NCBI GenBank assembly: GCA_027079895.1
Contig: JALWUZ010000124.1
Span: 1-7,926 of the forward strand
DNA length: 7,926 nt
DNA from: Anaerolineae bacterium
GTDB taxonomy: Bacteria > Chloroflexota > Anaerolineae > B4-G1
Direction of reading: 5' to 3'
Shown here: piece after piece, positions 5,023-7,926 of the stretch
How the letters are laid out: the number at the start of each line of letters is the position of its first letter
How positions within the stretch are numbered: position 1 is the first letter of the stretch
The notes under the pieces: generated by a model
Databases searched by the model: none
Seen by the model: the letters and a program-made list of their open reading frames with translations, nothing else
What the model was told of the DNA's origin: nothing
Program-made: the position numbers and the translations under genes

Positions 5023-6767
5023 GATTTCACCTCCAACTTGGCCGCTTTCAGGGCCTTGCCCCAGGTGGGGAACGTCTCGAAGAACACCTCCACGTCGTAC
5101 CGGCTGTGATGGCGCACGTCGTCCGGCGTCGGCAGGCGGCCCAGGCGCAGGGCCAGGTCGCGCAGTTCCAGTTGCAGTTCCTTCTTGGTGTACTTGCGCT
5201 TCGACTTGCGGATACTGGGGCGTTCCACGTACCCTTTTCGCTCCACCTCGGCGATTTTCCGGCGGGTGATGGCGACGTACTCCGCGTCAATGTCAATGCC
5301 GACGTACCGCCGCCCCAGTCTGGCCGCCGTCACCAGGGTAGTACCGGTGCCGCACAGAGCGTCCAGCACCACGTCCCCCTCGTTGGTGGAAAGGCGGATG
5401 ATGCGCTCCATCAGGGAGTCCGGCAGTTGGCAGGGGTGGTAATCGCGGTCCCGCTTGTGCTTGATGCGGTGGACGTCCCACCAGATGTCGGTCAGCGGCA
5501 TTTTGTCGTCCACACCGGCGGCCTTGCGCTTCCGTATGCAGGAGGAGCGCAGGCAGTAGTAACGGGCGTCCAGTTCCCCGACCGCGTCGTAGTTGAAGGT
5601 GAAGTCGGTGGGGTGTTTGGTGTAGAACAGGAGGCCGTAATGAGCCGGCATCAGTTTGCCGCGCGGCTCCGAAAGCGCGTCCCAGACGATCCAGTTTTGG
5701 AAGTAGAGCAGGCGGTTGAGGAAGACGGCGTGGTACATCGTCCAACGGGGCAGGTTCAGGACGTACAGGGAGCCGGTCGGTTTCAGCACGCGGGCGTACT
5801 CCGCCAGCCACTCATTGCACCAGCGGATGTACTCCTCATCGGCCAGTTCGTCGTCGTAGACGTGGTACTTCTTGTCCAGGTTGTAAGGCGGGTCGGCGAA
5901 AACCAGGTCTATCGAGTTGTCGGGGTAACGGCGCAGCACCTCGACGGCGTCGCCGAGATGCACCACGTTGTAGAGGCGGTCGTCCACCGGCGGGGATGGC
6001 GGGGCTGTCTCGCTTGGTCGGCGGCGGGCCAGGCCGGGCAGTTCGTACTGCACAGGCCGTTCGGCTGTGGATACGCCTCCCGTCCGCCCGATGGCTTCCC
6101 GGGGGCCGATGAGCCCGCTCTCGCCGCCGGCAGCGTCGGGCAGCGCGGCGTCGTAGGTGAACAGATGATTCTGCCCGTCCTCCCGTTTTTTGGTGGAGGG
6201 GAAATCCAGCATGCGCAAGATGGTCTCCAGAACGGGGGCGGAAAGGCGTGTGTAATTGTCGGCCGGCGGCAGGTCTTTCCACACGTCGGAGATGACGTAG
6301 CCTTCGGGGTGCATCAGGTGGGATTTGCCGCCCCAGTCCTTGAGCGTCCGTCCGCAGAAAGCGCAGTACTGGTGTGGGAAGCGCGTGCGTTTGATGTTGA
6401 AACGCCCGTTCCCTTTGGCGAACAGGAGTATCGCCGCGTGCGTCGAGGGGAGGCCGGAGGGCCGCTCCTGCAATTCGGACTCGACGGCAATCCAGTATTT
6501 GAAGTGCAGCCGTCTGTCGCGGTCGAGGTAGACCCCCAACTCAGGCAGGTACTCAGGCCGCCCCTGGACGAAGAGCAGGCCACCGTCGCGCAGCGCACGG
6601 ATGCTTTCGTCCAGGTATTTCTCGATCGTCGGCACGTCGAGCGGGTGAAACGCCCCCGTCACCAGCACTATGAAGTCGAGCGAGTCGTCCGGCAGTTCCG
6701 CGAGGACGCGGGGCAGGTCGCTCCGATTGGGATAGATGATGCTCATCGCCGTGTCAGGTTTCTCCAT
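5019..6767 (-). CDS. adenine-specific DNA methyltransferase, beta-class, with degenerate duplicated N-terminal lobe
   Basis: This 582-residue enzyme transfers a methyl group from AdoMet to DNA. The active lobe is residues ~265-510: motif IV DPPY (292-295, typical of N6-adenine enzymes), target-recognition middle, then the AdoMet motif DALCGTG (469-475) followed by GRRYVGIDID. Motif IV before motif I marks the beta class. Residues 1-195 look like a second copy of the same fold: LPDDSLDFIVLVTGAF (25-40) lines up with YPDNSIDLVFADPPYN (281-296), and LRDGGLLFVQG, KYWIAVE, LLFAK and SDVWKD match counterparts downstream. VTGA replaces DPPY and no glycine motif is present. A Pro/Arg-rich linker (~196-262) joins the lobes. 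Residues ~526-580 resemble the repeat found beside homing endonucleases (LGRLPTPDDV...FPTWGKALKAA), probably DNA-binding. The start is limited by an in-frame TAA at 6788-6786; ATG 6767 is used, with ATG 6746 possible. No Shine-Dalgarno is seen. Confidence 0.92.
   Translation of the reverse strand: MEKPDTAMSIIYPNRSDLPRVLAELPDDSLDFIVLVTGAFHPLDVPTIEKYLDESIRALRDGGLLFVQGRPEYLPELGVYLDRDRRLHFKYWIAVESELQERPSGLPSTHAAILLFAKGNGRFNIKRTRFPHQYCAFCGRTLKDWGGKSHLMHPEGYVISDVWKDLPPADNYTRLSAPVLETILRMLDFPSTKKREDGQNHLFTYDAALPDAAGGESGLIGPREAIGRTGGVSTAERPVQYELPGLARRRPSETAPPSPPVDDRLYNVVHLGDAVEVLRRYPDNSIDLVFADPPYNLDKKYHVYDDELADEEYIRWCNEWLAEYARVLKPTGSLYVLNLPRWTMYHAVFLNRLLYFQNWIVWDALSEPRGKLMPAHYGLLFYTKHPTDFTFNYDAVGELDARYYCLRSSCIRKRKAAGVDDKMPLTDIWWDVHRIKHKRDRDYHPCQLPDSLMERIIRLSTNEGDVVLDALCGTGTTLVTAARLGRRYVGIDIDAEYVAITRRKIAEVERKGYVERPSIRKSKRKYTKKELQLELRDLALRLGRLPTPDDVRHHSRYDVEVFFETFPTWGKALKAAKLEVKS
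5030..5034 (-). promoter_or_regulatory. ribosome binding site of the nuclease gene, inside the methyltransferase
   Basis: GGAGG on the minus strand, within the last methyltransferase codons, lies 7 bases before GTG 5022 and 10 before ATG 5019. The spacing slightly favours GTG. The arrangement implies coupled translation, with methylase made before nuclease. Confidence 0.7.
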
Positions 6768-6784
6768 GCGGGCTACGTGGCGCG

Positions 6785-6813
6785 ATTATACCCTACTGCG
6801 GTAGTGTGGGCAA
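6785..6813 (-). promoter_or_regulatory. sigma70-type promoter of the methyltransferase operon
   Basis: On the minus strand TTGCCC (6813-6808) is followed after exactly 17 bases by a consensus TATAAT (6790-6785). The predicted transcript start near 6778 would give a leader of only about 11 bases before ATG 6767, fitting the absence of a Shine-Dalgarno there. The -35 matches TTGACA at four of six positions. It is the only strong promoter seen for the whole minus-strand gene run. Confidence 0.7.
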
Positions 6814-6866
6814 GTGGCCGCACGCGCCGCCCCGGCTTTTCGAAGTCCTTACGCTTACGGTCAAAG

Positions 6867-6897
6867 GGGTAGGCGATGGCAGTGCCATCGCCTACCC
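6867..6897. repeat. perfect 31-base palindrome (15-bp arms around one base)
   Basis: The left arm GGGTAGGCGATGGCA (6867-6881) and right arm TGCCATCGCCTACCC (6883-6897) are exact reverse complements around a single G. As RNA or cruciform it could form a 14-bp stem with a three-base loop. It lies in the 193-base spacer between the two divergent promoters, touching neither. No T-tract follows on the plus strand and only TTT on the minus strand, and neither direction has a gene to terminate here. It could be a mobile palindromic repeat or an operator for a dimeric regulator. Confidence 0.9.
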
Positions 6898-6925
6898 AGC
6901 GTCCTCCAACAGCCTCATCCGCTGC

Positions 6926-6954
6926 TTGACACCTGCCCCGTCATCGTGTAACAT
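6926..6954 (+). promoter_or_regulatory. promoter of the activator ATPase, leaderless start
   Basis: TTGACA (6926-6931, perfect consensus -35), a 17-base spacer and TAACAT (6949-6954, four of six -10 positions) end only 6 bases before ATG 6961. Transcription would begin at or next to the A of the start codon, so the message is probably leaderless. No Shine-Dalgarno lies in front of this ATG, which agrees. Confidence 0.75.
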
Positions 6955-6960
6955 TGGCCT

Positions 6961-7770
6961 ATGTTCACCGCGGGCGTGGATGTAGGAGCCATCACCGCAA
7001 AAGCGGCCATCGTCGGCGACGATGGCTTGGTGGCGACGGCGGTCATCATGGCCGGGTACAACCGGGCCGCGGCCGCTGCCCAGGTGCTCGCGCTGGCGCT
7101 GGCCGAGGCCGGCCTGGAGCGTACCCAGATCGCCTCCCTCGTCGGCACCGGCTACGGGCGGGTGCAGGTCCCCGGCGCAGACCGCACCGTCACCGAGATC
7201 ACCTGTCACGCTCGCGGAGCATATTTTCTCGTCCCCGACGTGCGCACCGTCATTGACATCGGCGGGCAGGATAGCAAGGGAATCGCCGTCGGCCGGGGCG
7301 GGCGCGTCCTCGACTTCGTGATGAACGACAAGTGCGCCGCCGGCACCGGCCGCTTCCTGGAGGTGATGGCCCACGCCCTGGAGACCGACCTGACCGATTT
7401 CGGGCGTCTAGCCCTTTCCGCCCCGGCTCGCGCCAAAATCTCCAGCACCTGCACCGTCTTCGCCGAGTCGGAGGTCGTTACCCACCTGGCCGCCGGCACC
7501 CCCCGTGACGAAATCATCGCCGGTATCCACGAGTCCATCGCGGCCCGCATCAGCACCCTCATCGCCCGCATCCCCATCAAAGACGTGGTCGTGCTGACCG
7601 GCGGGGTAGCCCACAACGCCGGAGTGGTGCGGATGTTGGAGGAGAAGTTAGGCCGCCACATCGTCGTACCGGAGCAGGCCCAGTTGGCCGGTGCCATCGG
7701 AGCCGCCCTCATCGCCCGAACGACGGCCCCTCGTTCACCCTCCCCCAGCCGCCGAACTGCGGGAGGATAG
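6961..7770 (+). CDS. 2-hydroxyacyl-CoA dehydratase activator ATPase (BadF/BadG/BcrA/BcrD family, HgdC-like)
   Basis: This 269-residue ASKHA-fold ATPase resembles HgdC, the homodimeric 'archerase' that injects one electron, driven by ATP hydrolysis, into 2-hydroxyacyl-CoA dehydratases; relatives serve benzoyl-CoA reductases. Visible are the first phosphate loop VDVGAITAK (6-14, Ala where HgdC has Ser), GTGYGR (62-67), the second phosphate motif DIGGQD (99-104), NDKCAAGTGRF with Cys125, SSTCTVFAESEV with Cys164, and LTGGVAHN (212-219). The two cysteines match those that bind the [4Fe-4S] cluster shared between subunits. Length is normal, apart from a Pro/Ser/Arg-rich tail (~254-269). The start is fixed by an in-frame TAA at 6949-6951 and the -10 box immediately upstream. 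No dehydratase subunits are in the window; a secreted-protein gene follows after 27 bases. The substrate of its partner cannot be told. Such iron-sulfur activators are oxygen-sensitive, pointing to an anaerobic pathway. Confidence 0.93.
   Translation: MFTAGVDVGAITAKAAIVGDDGLVATAVIMAGYNRAAAAAQVLALALAEAGLERTQIASLVGTGYGRVQVPGADRTVTEITCHARGAYFLVPDVRTVIDIGGQDSKGIAVGRGGRVLDFVMNDKCAAGTGRFLEVMAHALETDLTDFGRLALSAPARAKISSTCTVFAESEVVTHLAAGTPRDEIIAGIHESIAARISTLIARIPIKDVVVLTGGVAHNAGVVRMLEEKLGRHIVVPEQAQLAGAIGAALIARTTAPRSPSPSRRTAGG
7739..7766. repeat. imperfect inverted repeat at the 3' end of the activator gene
   Basis: CCTCCCCCAG (7739-7748) pairs with CTGCGGGAGG (7757-7766) at nine of ten positions around an eight-base loop. 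It lies within the last codons and ends two bases short of the TAG stop. No T-tract follows, and a secreted-protein gene with its own ribosome site starts soon after, so it is more likely a palindromic repeat or an attenuating or stabilising hairpin than a full terminator. Confidence 0.55.
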
Positions 7771-7783
7771 ATTCAGCCAGCAA

Positions 7784-7790
7784 AGGAGGA
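7784..7790 (+). promoter_or_regulatory. ribosome binding site of the secreted-protein gene
   Basis: AGGAGGA lies seven bases before ATG 7798. It is strong, in contrast with the gene just upstream, and fits translation from a message that extends through the activator gene. Confidence 0.85.
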
Positions 7791-7797
7791 AAATCAA

Positions 7798-7926
7798 ATG
7801 AACAAGCGTACCACCCTGTCCCTGTTGCTCTCGCTGACCCTCGCCGCCTTCGGCATAGCGGCAATCCTGGCTGCCATGCCGGGCCATCGTCCCCCGGCCC
7901 TCGCGGCTCCGGCCACGACCTCCGAC
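7798..7926 (+). CDS. secreted protein, N-terminal part (cut by window edge)
   Basis: The first 43 codons of a gene that runs off the right end. The product starts MNKRTT with two positive charges, then a hydrophobic core LSLLLSLTLAAFGIAAILAA (residues 7-26), then a Pro-rich stretch and ALAAP (34-38), a likely signal peptidase I site with cleavage after Ala36 or Ala37. No lipobox Cys is seen, so a secreted or membrane-anchored protein is expected. Its start is confirmed by AGGAGGA seven bases upstream. It follows the activator ATPase stop by 27 bases on the same strand, so the two may share a message, although their functions need not be linked. Nothing of the mature protein is visible beyond ATTSD, so no family can be named. 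Confidence 0.75.
   Translation, partial: MNKRTTLSLLLSLTLAAFGIAAILAAMPGHRPPALAAPATTSD

Noticed and set aside
4986..6872. Plus-strand open frame of over 600 codons opposite the methyltransferase
   Set aside because: No recognisable motif, no ribosome site and a Val/Gln/Gly-rich composition; the opposite strand has DPPY and AdoMet motifs in order. Stops are rare simply because of high GC.
6867..6897. Rho-independent terminator
   Set aside because: No T-tract follows on the plus strand and only three T's on the minus strand, and both flanking genes point away from it, so there is nothing to terminate.
6892..7374. Minus-strand open frame opposite the activator gene
   Set aside because: Gly/Asp/His-rich shadow of a clearly identified plus-strand gene.

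Overview
The window looks like a piece of a GC-rich bacterial chromosome (several 60-base lines counted by eye give about 57-75% G+C). The gene families, high GC, G+C-rich hairpin repeats and promoter elements placed directly in front of start codons would suit a Chloroflexota (Anaerolineae-like) genome. That assignment is an inference from gene style, not a proof.

Layout. Positions 1-6767 hold one long run of minus-strand genes. Reading in transcription order from the right: an unusual two-lobed adenine-specific DNA methyltransferase (5019-6767); a probable restriction endonuclease that overlaps its end (4081-5022); GDP-mannose 4,6-dehydratase (3079-4071); a 215-base spacer filled with alternating hairpin repeats; a phosphoglucomutase/phosphomannomutase (1442-2863); a membrane-bound NfeD/ClpP-class serine protease (106-1422); and the first 98 bases of a lipoprotein gene cut by the window edge. 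Gaps between genes are -4, 9, 215, 19-25 and 7 bases, so most of this set is probably transcribed together, starting at a TTGCCC-N17-TATAAT promoter upstream of the methyltransferase. On the plus strand, to the right of a 193-base divergent intergenic region, lie an activator ATPase of the 2-hydroxyacyl-CoA dehydratase family (6961-7770) and the start of a secreted protein (7798-7926, cut by the edge).

How the genes fit together. The methyltransferase and nuclease form a Type II-like restriction-modification pair. GDP-mannose dehydratase and the hexose-phosphate mutase belong to nucleotide-sugar supply for cell-surface polysaccharide. NfeD protease and the lipoprotein suggest an envelope function. 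The activator ATPase stands without its dehydratase partner in this window.

The most notable item is the methyltransferase. Its first ~195 residues are a recognisable second copy of the catalytic domain in which the DPPY motif reads VTGA and the AdoMet-binding glycine motif is absent. Its C-terminus carries a segment resembling the DNA-binding repeats found next to homing endonucleases. Other points are the probably leaderless activator gene, a near-perfect 31-base palindrome between the divergent promoters, and the nuclease's non-canonical putative active site.
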